The notes under the pieces: model-generated
Told to the model about the DNA's origin: nothing
Databases searched by the model: none
The model's input: the letters and a program-made list of their open reading frames with translations, nothing else
Position numbers and translations under genes: made by a program
Part shown: piece by piece, positions 7,524 to 15,414 of the stretch
Layout of the letters: each line of letters starts with the position of its first letter
How positions within the stretch are numbered: the stretch's first letter is position 1
Origin: Euglena gracilis
Lineage: Eukaryota > Euglenozoa > Euglenophyceae > Euglenales > Euglenaceae
DNA: 20,839 nt
NCBI GenBank assembly: GCA_900893395.1
Contig: CAAHFI010146198.1
Location: forward strand, 1-20,839
Direction: 5' to 3'

Positions 7524-7596
7524 GTGCACACAGTGTAGTTGGTGCAGCATGCAGTTCGGAACTGTCAGGTCGCGGGTTCAAACCCCGCTGTGTGCA
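7524..7596 (+). tRNA. tRNA-like Pol III unit, anticodon CGG (Pro-like), possibly decayed
   Basis: Exactly 73 bases in standard tRNA numbering. The acceptor arms GTGCACA/TGTGTGC pair with two wobbles. The T arm GCGGG-TTCAAAC-CCCGC is perfect. The variable loop is AGGTC. The anticodon loop TTCGGAA has U33, anticodon CGG and A37 over a four-pair stem. An A-box-like CAGTGTAGTTGG and a strong B box are present, and TTTT follows at 7599-7602, a Pol III terminator. Against a functional gene: the D stem pairs poorly, position 8 is C, and pair 27-43 is lost. It may be a pseudogene or the head of a tRNA-derived SINE. Confidence 0.5.
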
Positions 7597-7639
7597 AGTT
7601 TTCCTCACTGGAAACTGTCATTTTTTTGAAGAAATTATG

Positions 7640-8140
7640 AATCACCCACACGCAAAAAATGCTTGCATTCCCAATCTTCTCCTTCAGTGTCACAATGCCG
7701 TTTCGGGTGGAAGCGGTGTGGGATAGTTATGATGAAAGTACAGGGTGCTGAAATGAAGTGAAAATACAGGAACTTATTGCTTTGTGGAAAGAGGGCCAAC
7801 ATCACCACATGCAGGCCACTCAGGCCTTTGCTCTGAACAAATCCACATTCGATCGAGCAGAGGCCTGCCTGCAACACGGTGACAGGCCCTTGGTGGGTCT
7901 ACTTGTTTTCTGCTTGGTACTTGCTACTTGCATCACAAGTTTCAAGTCTGAAGACAGATTTCACAGACATTTTGTCCTTAGATGCTGGTTTTCTTCTGAA
8001 ACTTCCATTTTTGTTTCTTGCGTTCTTTATTTGCTGTTCGACAAATGTTCTTGGAAACCAAAAAATTGGGGGAGAAGTTTTTCAATCTGGCAAACGGCCC
8101 AAAATTTTGCATTTCACATTTTTTGCGATGTCATGGTTTT
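7640..8140. other. Unassigned stretch with one unrecognised open frame
   Basis: A + strand open frame (7758-8201) covers most of it and includes hydrophobic runs. I recognise no family, and its end runs into the GGCCAGATG array. Part of its start (TGAAATGAA...AACTTATTG) resembles 11105-11122, hinting at another dispersed repeat. Confidence 0.25.
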
Positions 8141-8145
8141 TTTTT

Positions 8146-8224
8146 TGGGCCAGATGTGGTGGCCAGTTTTGGGCCAGATGTTCTATCCAGTTTTGGGCTA
8201 GATGTGGTGGCCAGTTTTGGGCCA
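8146..8224. repeat. GGCCAGATG / GGCCAGTTTTGGGCC array, copy 1
   Basis: About three units of a roughly 26-bp repeat, TTTTGGGCCAGATGTGGTGG with variants. A longer array of the same unit is at 11300-11520. The unit contains imperfect GGCC...GGCC palindromes. Confidence 0.7.
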
Positions 8225-8239
8225 CAGGATTCTCTCAGG

Positions 8240-8770
8240 AAGGAGTTGTTTGGGTGCCATTCTCTTGGAAAGGGGGGGCAGAAAAGCGTTTTGTTTCCGT
8301 TTTTTTTTTGGCAAAATATGTGTTGTTCAACGAGAAAAATGTCAGTAAAATTTGACTGTGCCAAAAGTTTGTTTACTTTATTGACCTTCGTTTATTTCAC
8401 CCCCTCAAAAGTATGAGTTTTTAGGACGGAAAATTTTGAGGTTTTTTGTGAAAAAAGTTTTTTTCCATCAAAAATCACGTGTTTTTGGGTTTTATTTTTC
8501 AAAAAACTTTTCTGGGCAAAATCCCCGTTTTCCCGAAAACGGTGAAAATGTTGTGGTGGGTGTGGAGGGGGGGTCGACTTACCCCCCTTCCGGTTCTTCC
8601 GGCGCAGTCTTTTGGTGCTGCCGTGAAATATGTTGAAGAAATGTTCATCCACCCGAAAAATAAATAGTCTCGTCTTGCGCAGCACCAGGAAAAACCGAAG
8701 GCAGGGACGATTTCTTGATTTGACGCGACGAGTGGAGGGAAGCCGTGACTGCTTTTCGGAAGGAAGGAAA
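8240..8770. other. AT-rich hairpin region, no gene
   Basis: Contains long T and A runs and an inverted repeat CCGTTTTCCCGAAAACGG at about 8525-8542. A G7-GTCGAC motif lies near 8566 and recalls 547-579. Short overlapping frames show no domain. Confidence 0.4.
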
Positions 8771-8927
8771 TTTTTTTTTGGTCCGGCCGGCTGGCAAGAC
8801 AGACATTGGTCCGGCTTGACGGACGGCTGGCGAAAAAATGCTTCGTCCGGACGGACGGCTGGGCGTCCAGCATTGGTCCGGCTGAAGAGGTCCGGACGGC
8901 TCGGACGGACGGACGGCCAGCCGCCCC
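8771..8927. repeat. Unit B, copy 1
   Basis: 157 bp, starting with nine T and GGTCCGGCCGGCTGGCAAGA and ending CGGCCAGCCGCCCC. It is essentially identical to 15916-16073, differing only in a short stretch near the right end. Subunits GGACGGCTGG...TTGGTCC match those of unit A in the same orientation. Read from the - strand it ends in a run of nine A, like a short retroposed sequence. The near-identity implies a recent copying event. Confidence 0.8.
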
Positions 8928-8940
8928 TAAATTGGGAGTT

Positions 8941-9140
8941 TGACACCAAATTAAGAATCACCAAGCCCAAATTTGAAAAAATTTACGCCTCAAAATTAGG
9001 AATATGCCCCAGAATTTTGTCAAATTAGGCATCACCAACCAATTTTTTTCTCGAAAAAATTTCACCGAAAAGGGTCCTTGTTCGGGTCACGGGGGGGTCA
9101 CGGAAGGGGTCACGGGGGGGTCACGGGGGGAAAACCCCCT
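8941..9140 (+). repeat. Dispersed repeat R1, copy 3, with GTCACGGGGGG tail
   Basis: Same block order as copies 1, 2 and 4: CAAATTAAGAATCACCAAGC, CAAAATTAGGAATATG, TCAAATTAGGCATCACCAAC and ACCGAAAAGGGT. It ends with four GTCACGG-type tandem units at about 9086-9129. The tail repeats differ in number between copies. Confidence 0.7.
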
Positions 9141-9164
9141 ATACGTACGTGACCCCCCCTATTT

Positions 9165-9390
9165 GTCCCCCCCCCTAATTGGCCAGAGCCCAGGTGGCCA
9201 ATTAGGGGGGGGGGTTACTCATTTCATGGAAAAATGCCTTTATTCGGATGTTTACGGGGGTTCGCGACTATGAAGGACGGGTCCAGGTGGCCAATTAGGG
9301 GGAGGTTAGGGTAACCCCCCACCCTAATTGTCCCCCCCCCTAATTGGCCAGAAGGAGGGTCCGGGCCGCCCGGAGGGCGGCCAAATAGGG
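9165..9390. repeat. TAATTGGCCA G-tract palindrome cluster
   Basis: C-tract-TAATTGGCCA at about 9168-9185 pairs with TGGCCAATTA-G-tract at about 9196-9217, giving a hairpin of almost 20 bp with a nine-base loop. Further copies of the same arms occur at about 9288-9301 and about 9337-9352, with a CGGGCCGCCCGGAGGGCGGC element after them. The arrangement resembles the ends of a small foldback element. Confidence 0.65.
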
Positions 9391-9655
9391 GGGGGGGGTG
9401 TTGGTATATGCAGCCCTGGAAACCACCAAACGAGGGACCACCCTCACCCGCCCTCAAAGTGCCCCCCCCCAACGAAATGTTGGCAAAGTTTGGTAAAACT
9501 GACCCCCCCACATGGACCCCCCAGGGAATATTGGGCATGCTGGTTGTGGAGGTCGGGCCGGCCTGAGTCGGGCGGACCAATGGTGTGCCTTTACGGGGGT
9601 GTGGCACACCGAATCCACCAGACTCTAGGTACAGAAAGTGAAGAAACAGAAAGTA

Positions 9656-9728
9656 AAAAACATGTTTTTTTGCGTTTTTTTAATAAAACATGTTTTTTTG
9701 TTTGTTTTAAAAAAACAAAAAAAACGTC
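9656..9728. repeat. AT-rich palindromes with AAAAAACATGTTTTTT core
   Basis: Two A-run/CATG/T-run palindromes followed by an A/T inverted repeat and GTCAACCTG. The same arrangement, ending GTCAACCTG, is at 14268-14355, so this is a dispersed element end. Confidence 0.6.
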
Positions 9729-9750
9729 AACCTGGGCACAATCAGGCATT

Positions 9751-10147
9751 TTGCTTAAGGACCCCGGGAGGGGGGTACTGGCTAGCCAATCGGCTAGACA
9801 CTCCCCCTCCCCCCCCGAGGGGGGGGGTGGGGTCCCCCGAAACTGGAAAAAATTTTTCTCTGGCACTGCGCGCCAGAGGAAAAATGAGGTTTTTAATAGG
9901 TTTTTGGCTGATTTTGTTCCAAAAATTCCTGAAAATGGCCAAAAACGGGCATTTGGGGCCATTTTTGGGGGTTCCAAAAAAATTCGGCGCTTCGCGCCGG
10001 TCACTAGAAAAAAATTTCCACTAGCTAGCCTGCTAGCAGACCCCCACGGGGGGGTCTGCTAGAAATCCCACTAGCCAAATTTGGACTAGCTGCAGTCCAG
10101 CCACCCCCCCCGGGGGGGGGGGGGTACTGCAGTCCCTTAAGCAAAGC
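9751..10147. mobile_element. Candidate small inverted-repeat element (MITE-like)
   Basis: The left end TTTTGCTTAAGGACC plus G-tract, TACTGGCTAGCC, is matched in inverse by the right end, G-tract TACTGCAGTCCCTTAAGCAAAGCC. The interior holds several independent hairpins (CTGGCACTGCGCGCCAGAG, GGCGCTTCGCGCC) and CTAGC-rich palindromes. The size (about 0.4 kb) and absence of coding suit a non-autonomous DNA element. No target duplication was identified. Confidence 0.5.
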
Positions 10148-10344
10148 CTGGCGCCATCCCCGTGACCCCCTCTCCCCGTGTCCTGCAAATCGGACTTTGT
10201 CGGGTCGACAAAAAAAAGCTCGGAAACCACCTGCAAAGAGCCCCTATTGAGCTAAGAATACAGGAGAACGTCCGGTTTAATGGGGCAAGGGCACCGAAGA
10301 CGCCCTTGACCCGTTATACACCCTAAAACCATGTTCAGCCGCCA

Positions 10345-10505
10345 AATGCCTGCCTGAAATTCGTGGTCATGAACACGGATTTCAGGGCAGGCATCCGTTT
10401 CTGACCACAGATTTCAGGGCAGGCATCCGCTTTTGACCACAGATTTCAGGGCAGGCATCCGCTTTTGACCACAGATTTCAGGGCAGGCATCTGTTTCCAC
10501 AGATT
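10345..10505. repeat. 32-bp tandem array with inverted leading copy
   Basis: GATTTCAGGGCAGGCATCCG starts at 10378, 10410, 10442 and 10474, an exact 32-bp period, with a decayed fifth start at 10502. An inverted copy (ATGCCTGCCTGAAAT) lies at about 10346-10360 and forms a hairpin with the first unit. Units abut without unique spacers. Confidence 0.85.
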
Positions 10506-10689
10506 TCTACAGACCACAAAGATTTCTCACTAGCACTCAACGTGGTTACACAAAAGCAATCACAAAAGCAATCACAATTGCTGCGAGGCCAAAGGGTCCT
10601 CAATGAATGAGGCGGTTCGGGACACTCTGCACCTTGCGGAGCCCAGCCCACGAAGTGGGGGAAACAGGGTACAAAAACCACAAGGGGGG

Positions 10690-10734
10690 GTATGCGGCAG
10701 TAACGGAGGACGTTATGGCAAGAGGCACACTTTG
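10690..10734 (+). repeat. CAGTAACGGAGG repeat, copy 1
   Basis: CAGTAACGGAGGACGTTATG followed by GCAAGAGGCACACTTT. A copy at about 11857-11899 reads CAGTAACGGAGGGACGTTAT and GCAAGCGGCACACTTT. It lies directly upstream of R2 here, so the two repeats may belong to one element. Confidence 0.6.
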
Positions 10735-10970
10735 GAGCTGGGGTATCTGGCTAGCCGCGGCCAGCCGCGGCTGGCTGGCCGGCAAAAAAAAGGAAGGAGG
10801 TCTGGCCAGCCATGGCCAGCCACGGCTGGCTGGGGGATTTAGAGGAGGAGGAGGTCTGGCTGGATTCAGTGTTGAGGATCTGAAAGAGGAGGAGGAGGTC
10901 TGGCTGGCCGCGATGGGAAATTAGCTGAAAAAAAGCCCCGCAATCTGGGCAAGTCCTGATTCAGGGTGTT
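10735..10970 (+). repeat. Dispersed repeat R2, copy 1
   Basis: About 235 bp shared with 13235-13460. Blocks are GAGCTGGGGTATCTGGCTAG, A-run with GGAGGTCTGGCC, CCATGGCCAGCCACGGCTGG, CTGGATTC.GTGTTGAGGA, GGCCGCGATGGGAAATTA and GGGCAAGTCCTGATTC. Differences are mostly indels in GGA repeats. No conserved frame spans it. Confidence 0.75.
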
Positions 10971-11299
10971 TTTTGCACAACTTCTCATTTTTCTGCACAA
11001 AATGTCAGACCTGCAGTACAGAGTCATTTGACCTGGGCAAAGTCGCTGTTGGAGATGATTATATGGTGCTGAGTACACTAGTGCTGTGCACAGGTGGCTT
11101 GAGGTGAAATGAACTTATTGGAAAGGAGTTTGCTGGAGACTAATCTGGAGAAACTGCTACATTATGTTGGGAATGTCTCTCTTGTGTGTTTTCTGATTCT
11201 TGTTGCTGTGCCTAAAAAGTCGAAGGTTTTTGTCTGTCCATTTTTTTTGTAATGTCATTGTATTCTGGTTTGCTTTTTCAATGGTTTGATTCGCTTTTT

Positions 11300-11520
11300 G
11301 CGGCCATTTTTGGGCCAGATGTGCTGGCCAGTTTTGTGCCAGATGTGTTCGTCAGTTTTGGGCCACAAGTCATGCCCAGTTTTGGGCCAGATGTGATGGC
11401 CCAGTTTTGGGCCATCACATCATTGCCCAGTTTTGGGCCAGATGTGGTGGCCAGTTTGGGCCAAAGGTCGTGGCCAGTTTTGGGCCACAGGCCGTGGCCA
11501 GTTTTGGGCCACAGGCCGCG
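11300..11520. repeat. GGCCAGATG / GGCCAGTTTTGGGCC array, copy 2
   Basis: About eight to nine variable 22-27-bp units, for example CCAGTTTTGGGCCAGATGTG and CCAGTTTTGGGCCACAGGCC. It is the same unit as at 8146-8224. Unit length varies, so this is a diverged minisatellite. Open frames across it on both strands are repeat artefacts. Confidence 0.75.
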
Positions 11521-11689
11521 GTTCCTACTGCACGCCGTTGACTCATCCGCCAGCGTAGATGTTGTGATTAAACCTGGCGAACGCAGCCATCGAGCGTACT
11601 GGAAACCGACGAGGTTACGCCGCGGGGACTTTGCCCTACGATAACTTTGGCGCTCTACGGAGGGCACTGAAAAAAAGGAGGAGGCACCC

Positions 11690-11815
11690 CAGCCGCGGCC
11701 AGCCACGGCTAGCCGTGGCTGGTGGCTGGGAGAAAGAGGAGGAGGAGGTCTGGCTGGTGGCTGGTGAAAAAAAGAGGAGGAGGAGGTCTGGCTGGTATCT
11801 GGCTGGCCGTGGGGA
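11690..11815. repeat. Dispersed repeat R2, rearranged partial copy
   Basis: CAGCCGCGGCCAGCCACGGC and several GAGGAGGAGGTCTGGCTGG units, alternating with GGTGGCTGG. It matches the middle of R2 but with local tandem duplication. Confidence 0.55.
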
Positions 11816-11822
11816 CCCCAGC

Positions 11823-11935
11823 TCCTTTACCAAAAGGAAACCATACTTTGGTGGGCGCGCAGTAACGGAGGGACGTTATGGCAAGCGGCACACTTTACAC
11901 AAAAAAGGAACCATACTTTGGTGGGCGGCGCAAAT
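11823..11935 (+). repeat. CAGTAACGGAGG repeat, copy 2, bounded by a direct duplication
   Basis: AGGAAACCATACTTTGGTGG at about 11836 and AGGAACCATACTTTGGTGGG at about 11906 flank the CAGTAACGGAGGGACGTTAT block. The flanking pair is a direct repeat of about 28 bp, so the inner block sits between duplicated sequence. Confidence 0.55.
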
Positions 11936-11999
11936 CTTGGCAATGAAAATGGTAGGCCAGACCGCAGGGCAGGCGTCACGTACAACTTTGTTCAGCTTG

Positions 12000-12282
12000 A
12001 CACAATTTGAATTTTAGGGATGGCAACCCACAAAAACCACACTTTTCCTGTTTTATTGGTAGTCAGGACAGAGGGCTGCCGGGACAGTCGGACAGTCGGA
12101 CAGGGGCAGTCGGACATGCGGTGATAAATTTGGATGGTGTTGCAATGTACCATGAACATCCTCCAATGTACCTTTGCAACATCCTCCAAGGACAGGTTGG
12201 TGAATTCGCCAAACGAGTCATTACAGCTCTTTCTGGCCACGTCTCTGAACATCAAGCAGCGAGCAACACATTTTGAAACCAC
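12000..12282. other. Unassigned stretch, possible coding relic
   Basis: Open frames exist on both strands (+ 12007-12276, - 12282-11992). The + frame includes VINLDGVAMYHEHPPMY, but I recognise no family. A GACAGTCGGACAGTCGGACA direct repeat lies at about 12086-12105. The hAT-like MITE interrupts this region from the next unassigned one at 12400-12650. Confidence 0.25.
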
Positions 12283-12290
12283 ACAGTGAC

Positions 12291-12388
12291 TAGGGTGGTG
12301 ACATTCGTGAAAAGTGGTCCGAAAGAAAAGTAAAAAATCGTGAAATTTTGTGAAATTTCAGGGGCCGGAAATTTCAGTCACCACCCTA
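12291..12388. mobile_element. 98-bp hAT-like MITE with 8-bp target-site duplication
   Basis: Perfect 12-bp terminal inverted repeats TAGGGTGGTGAC (12291-12302) and GTCACCACCCTA (12377-12388). They are flanked by ACAGTGAC (12283-12290) and ACAGCGAC (12389-12396), an 8-bp duplication with one mismatch. Eight-base duplications and T/C-AGGG termini are typical of hAT-superfamily transposons. There is no coding capacity, so it depended on a transposase elsewhere. The interior holds GTGAAATTTTGTGAAATTTC direct repeats. Confidence 0.8.
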
Positions 12389-12399
12389 ACAGCGACTCC

Positions 12400-12655
12400 A
12401 CGCTACGTTTCCGAGGAGGTCTACGGGGGTGACAAAGTGTTGCTAGTGTATTTCGCGGAGCGAAAAACCACATTCCATCTTCCCCGGGCGGTAAGAACAC
12501 CCTTGGTAGTAGTTTTGCGAAATGCCCGAGCGACGGCATTCATGTATGTCTGAAAGGAGGTTGCCCGACGATTCCCTGAAAACGAACGTTGTCCCTGACT
12601 GCTGTTGGTGTTGTGCGACACATTGGAGATCAGGCAGTAGACTTTGGTCATTTTG
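12400..12655. other. Unassigned stretch, open on both strands
   Basis: The + frame ends at 12553 and contains YVSEEVYGGDKVLLVYFAER. The - frame 12651-12421 contains SFQTYMNAVARAFRKTTTKG. Either could be a gene fragment cut by the MITE, but no family is recognisable, and they overlap so at most one is real. Confidence 0.2.
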
Positions 12656-12749
12656 ACCCCCCTCCCCCCCTTAGTTGCACTAAGGCTTCTTGTCTGTTTA
12701 TGGCCGGCGCTGCTTCGCTTCTGGCCCAGTTTGCTGCGTGGTGAGTGGC

Positions 12750-13132
12750 CAGGGACCCCCTCCCCCCCCTATTGGTGAAGTTCACCGTTTTGAAAGTTCA
12801 CTGGGGGGTCCCGGACCCCCTCCCCCCCCCTCTGCGGTGAACTTCACCGTGAAGTTCACCAAGAGAGCACTTTTTTTGGCCAAAAATGGCATTTTGGGCA
12901 AGTTTTCGGAAATTTCGATAAAATTCCATGAAGCATCAACCTCCAAAATGGCCATTTTGAGAGGAAAGGAGCAAAATTTTACCCATGAAAATTTCACCCC
13001 CAACCATCAAAACAGTGAAGTTCACCGGTGAACTTCACCGGTGAACTTCCACCGCCGAAAGTACCCCCCCCTCCCCCCGGTGAATGTTCACCGGTGAACT
13101 TCACCGGGGGGGTCCACAGCCCCCCCACCCTG
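12750..13132. mobile_element. Small palindrome-ended element, GGTGAAGTTCACC family
   Basis: The left end reads CAGGGACCCCC, then C-tract, then GGTGAAGTTCACCG. The right end, read inversely, gives CAGGGTGGGGGG, then GGTGAAGTTCACCGG. Multiple GGTGAAGTTCACC palindromes alternate with G/C tracts at both ends (about 12776-12859 and about 13015-13110) around a 150-bp AT-rich core. There is no coding and no convincing target duplication. It is most like a foldback or MITE element. Confidence 0.6.
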
Positions 13133-13234
13133 CCTAACCTCCATTGTTCGATAATGCTCCTTTCATCGAACAAGAGGCTGGAGGTGGTCCACGAGGCATC
13201 CCACGAGGTTCACCGCGCGTGTTCGTCATGGGGA

Positions 13235-13460
13235 ACTGTGGAGCTGGGGTATCTGGCTAGCCGCGGCTGGCTGGCTGGCAAAAAAAAAGGAGGAGGTCTG
13301 GCCAGCCATGGCCAGCCACGGCTGGATGGGAGGATTTTAGAGGGGGAGGAGGTCTGGCTGGATTCGGTGTTGAGGAACTGAAAGAGGAGGAGGTCTGGCT
13401 GGCCGCGATGGGAAATTATATGCGGTCTGGTCGCGAACTGGGCAAGTCCTGATTCTGGGT
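13235..13460 (+). repeat. Dispersed repeat R2, copy 2
   Basis: Matches copy 1 (10735-10970) block for block from GAGCTGGGGTATCTGGCTAG to GGGCAAGTCCTGATTC. It carries a short extra segment (TATGCGGTCTGGTCGCGAAC) near its end. Confidence 0.75.
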
Positions 13461-13650
13461 ACTCAGGTGCACCATGTACCCGGGATCTTTCAGATGTACC
13501 ATGTATGAGGTACAGGGGGAGGGCAGGGAAGAGTGGTGAGCTTTGAATGGTGCAGAGGCATAGAGGTATAGCGGGACAGAGCTGACAGGCTCGGTGCTGA
13601 TGGGTTGGGGAAAGAACAAGTGTGTGAAAAAGAGAAAGATCGGCCTGCGA

Positions 13651-13668
13651 CTTCTTCTTCTTCTTCTT
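13651..13668. repeat. (CTT)n microsatellite
   Basis: Six CTT units followed by a T-run. Confidence 0.85.
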
Positions 13669-13689
13669 TTTGAGGGGATACAGCCGGCG

Positions 13690-13955
13690 TTTTGGGTCGC
13701 GCGTGCTCTCTCACCGTGCGACTTCAATTAGGATCAAGTCGTTCTGTAAAGGGCTTCGGCATCCACACAAGTCTCACGTTTCTCTTAACGCAAAAAATAG
13801 TCCATTAATCGTCGGACAGGGGATATTAATTGCTTTTATTTGTTCACGAGGTCTGACGAACACTATTCTACCAACCTTGGCTCCCTCTCACCCTGGGGGG
13901 GAGGGGATCGGCAGACACCCACCAAAATGGCCAGAAATGCATGAAATTGCACCTC
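13690..13955. other. Unassigned stretch, nothing recognised
   Basis: Moderate base composition with no tandem structure and only short frames. No RNA gene or coding domain was seen. Confidence 0.35.
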
Positions 13956-13960
13956 TTTCA

Positions 13961-14106
13961 AAATAGGAATCCCCCAAACAAAATTAGGAAATCTACCGGA
14001 ATTTTTTGTCAAATTAGGCATCACCAGCCAAGTTTTTCAGAAAAAAATGGCCGAAACGGGTCTTAGGTCGGGTTGGGGGAGGGGGGTCATGGGGGGAACA
14101 CCCCCT
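13961..14106 (+). repeat. Dispersed repeat R1, copy 4
   Basis: AAAATAGGAATCCCCC, ACAAAATTAGGAAATCTACC, TCAAATTAGGCATCACCAGC, CCAAGTTTTTCAG and GGCCGAAACGGGTC, then a GGGGTCATGGGGGG tail with ACACCCCCT. It is closest to copy 1 in the middle block. Confidence 0.7.
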
Positions 14107-14267
14107 GTGAAGTTTTTTTTTTCAAATGTGTGAAAGTATTTCCAAATCTGTGTTTTTCTGGTGCGAAAAATCATGCTTCAACCCAAAAAAATTGAATGTT
14201 GTAGAGATAAAAAATGCACTTTTCCCAAAAAAAAACATTGCAAAAATTTTTTCCCCCAAACCCTCCA

Positions 14268-14355
14268 TGACGTTTTTTTTGTTTTTTTTAAAAAAACATA
14301 TTTTTTTAAAAAAAACATGTTTTTTTCGTTTCAAAAAAAAAACAAGCCGTCAACC
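14268..14355. repeat. AT-rich palindromes with GTCAACCTG end
   Basis: Long A/T runs around ACATATTTTTTT and AACATGTTTTTTT, then GTCAACCTG, matching 9656-9735 in order. It abuts the truncated LINE fragment that begins at about 14375. Confidence 0.6.
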
Positions 14356-14374
14356 TGATGGCGCCCCCTAAATA

Positions 14375-14848
14375 CTGATGTTGTAACCAGAGCGGGGGGA
14401 TATTAAAGCTGGGCGCCCGTTGGGAAAAACCCACGCAGGCAGCCAGACGGGCAGCTGGTCTTTCCGGCTGGGGGTCTGTGATACCCCATCCTGTCTTGTT
14501 GCAGGGCAAGGTGATTTGGTTCCAATGTAAGGCAGGCAGGGGTGCCCCCACGATGTCACATGCCGCGTGCCGGATGGAATCTGAGATGATTTGCACACTC
14601 TGTGTACCGGAGAGATGTTCGTTTGACGCAGAAGGTGTGTCACACGACAAGCCGTCCAAGCTGTTGCGTAGCAGACAGTGTTGCAGTTGGGGGTTCGGCA
14701 GTTGTTGGAGGCGCAAGATGGAATCCTGAAATTTTTCAGATGCCTTGGCCCAGGTAATGTCAGAGAAGGTGCTGTCGCCGGGGTAGTCACATGGTACCCC
14801 AAGGCACAGGATGCCATTTCCCGGTCCCCATGGAGTGACTGGGAAGTT
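14375..14848 (-). pseudogene. RT-thumb fragment of a third LINE copy
   Basis: - strand frame homologous to the RT thumb and linker of LINE-A: NFPVTPWGPGNGILCLGVPC aligns with the LINE-A stretch around TPFIPGSGIKSLGVPVC. CLLRNSLDG, ITLPCNKTGWGITDPQPERP and ARLAACVGF follow in the expected order. No palm motifs are present, so it is truncated. It follows the endonuclease end of LINE-B in the same orientation, which no intact element would do, so the junction near 14848 is a rearrangement or nested insertion. Confidence 0.75.
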
Positions 14849-15117
14849 TAGTGCGGAGGCACTTGGATATGAATCCTGCCGCTCGCTCCCCCATCCCTCC
14901 GAAGCAATCAACCACAAACGGGATGAACGTCCATCCCAGCCGTTCGCAAGTGGCTGCATACTTTTGCGTTCTTTGTCTCCCTCTTGTAATTTGTGCCACG
15001 GTGCCAAGGCGTCCATTGAGGAGACCGGGTTTGCTGGTTGCAACGGGTGGCGGACCGTGACATCCACTGCAGCAGGTCCGTCCGCGTCGAATCTCGTGAT
15101 GAAGACATCTCCAGGGG
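14849..15117 (-). pseudogene. LINE-B endonuclease, C-terminal part
   Basis: - strand continuation of LINE-B beyond the insert. PPGDVFITRFDADGPAAVDV, then VRHPLQP, then (in another phase) RLGWTFIPFVVDCFGGMGER. These align with LINE-A RPGDVFVMRYDANGPAAIDV and RRGWTFIPFVLDCYGGMGDG. The likely catalytic Asp residues are retained. One frame change lies between the two blocks. The sequence breaks off soon after KCLRTKLP at the junction with the RT-thumb fragment. Confidence 0.8.
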
Positions 15118-15120
15118 GGC

Positions 15121-15293
15121 GGAAGGACGGACGGACGGACGGCTGGTGAAAAAAGCGAAGGTCCGGACGGACGGCTGACCTTGTGGGCTTGGTCCAGACG
15201 GCTGAAGAAAATGCACTTGTTCCATCTGGCCGGCTGGCCGGCTAGCCGGCCGGGTCTTTGGAAGCGCAGGCGTCTCAGTGCACGCGACTCTGG
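15121..15293. repeat. Unit A, copy 2
   Basis: Nearly identical to 7172-7362. It differs by fewer CCGGCTGG units and a short substitution where TTCCATCTGG replaces GTCCAGCTAG. It ends at the same GCGACTCTGG, after which the two copies diverge completely. Confidence 0.75.
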
Positions 15294-15312
15294 GCGGATA
15301 TATACCAATTTT

Positions 15313-15414
15313 TTTTTGGCCCGACAGTTGGCATGGGGGCAATATCCTGAACAGCTTCTGGATTGCGGAACCTCGGATACCTCCAGTAATCATTCCCCAT
15401 ACCAAATGTCATAA
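15313..15414 (+). pseudogene. LINE endonuclease C-terminus, + strand fragment
   Basis: Encodes ARQLAWGQYPEQLLD then a stop at 15412-15414. This aligns with GRQLVWGQCPEELAD at the end of the LINE-A endonuclease. Its orientation is opposite to the surrounding LINE-B, so it comes from another copy carried into the insert. A run of T precedes it. Confidence 0.7.

Noticed and set aside
8392-8970. 192-codon - strand open frame across unit B
   Set aside because: It crosses unit B, an AT-rich hairpin region and G-tracts. Its residues follow the DNA repeats (PSVRPD-like), not a protein family.
10378-10505. CRISPR-like array
   Set aside because: The 32-bp units abut directly with no unique spacers, and the setting is eukaryotic. 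The 109-bp array at 19953-20430 fails for the same reason.
11278-11706. Open frames on both strands with GPKLATTSGPK / FGPDVVASFG repeats
   Set aside because: They are direct translations of the GGCCAGTTTTGGGCC minisatellite on each strand, and unit length variation breaks any consistent phase.
12943-12960. Dinoflagellate spliced-leader relic (CCATTTTG-like)
   Set aside because: The match is only the palindromic CAAAATGGCCATTTTG inside a MITE core. The rest of the leader sequence is absent.
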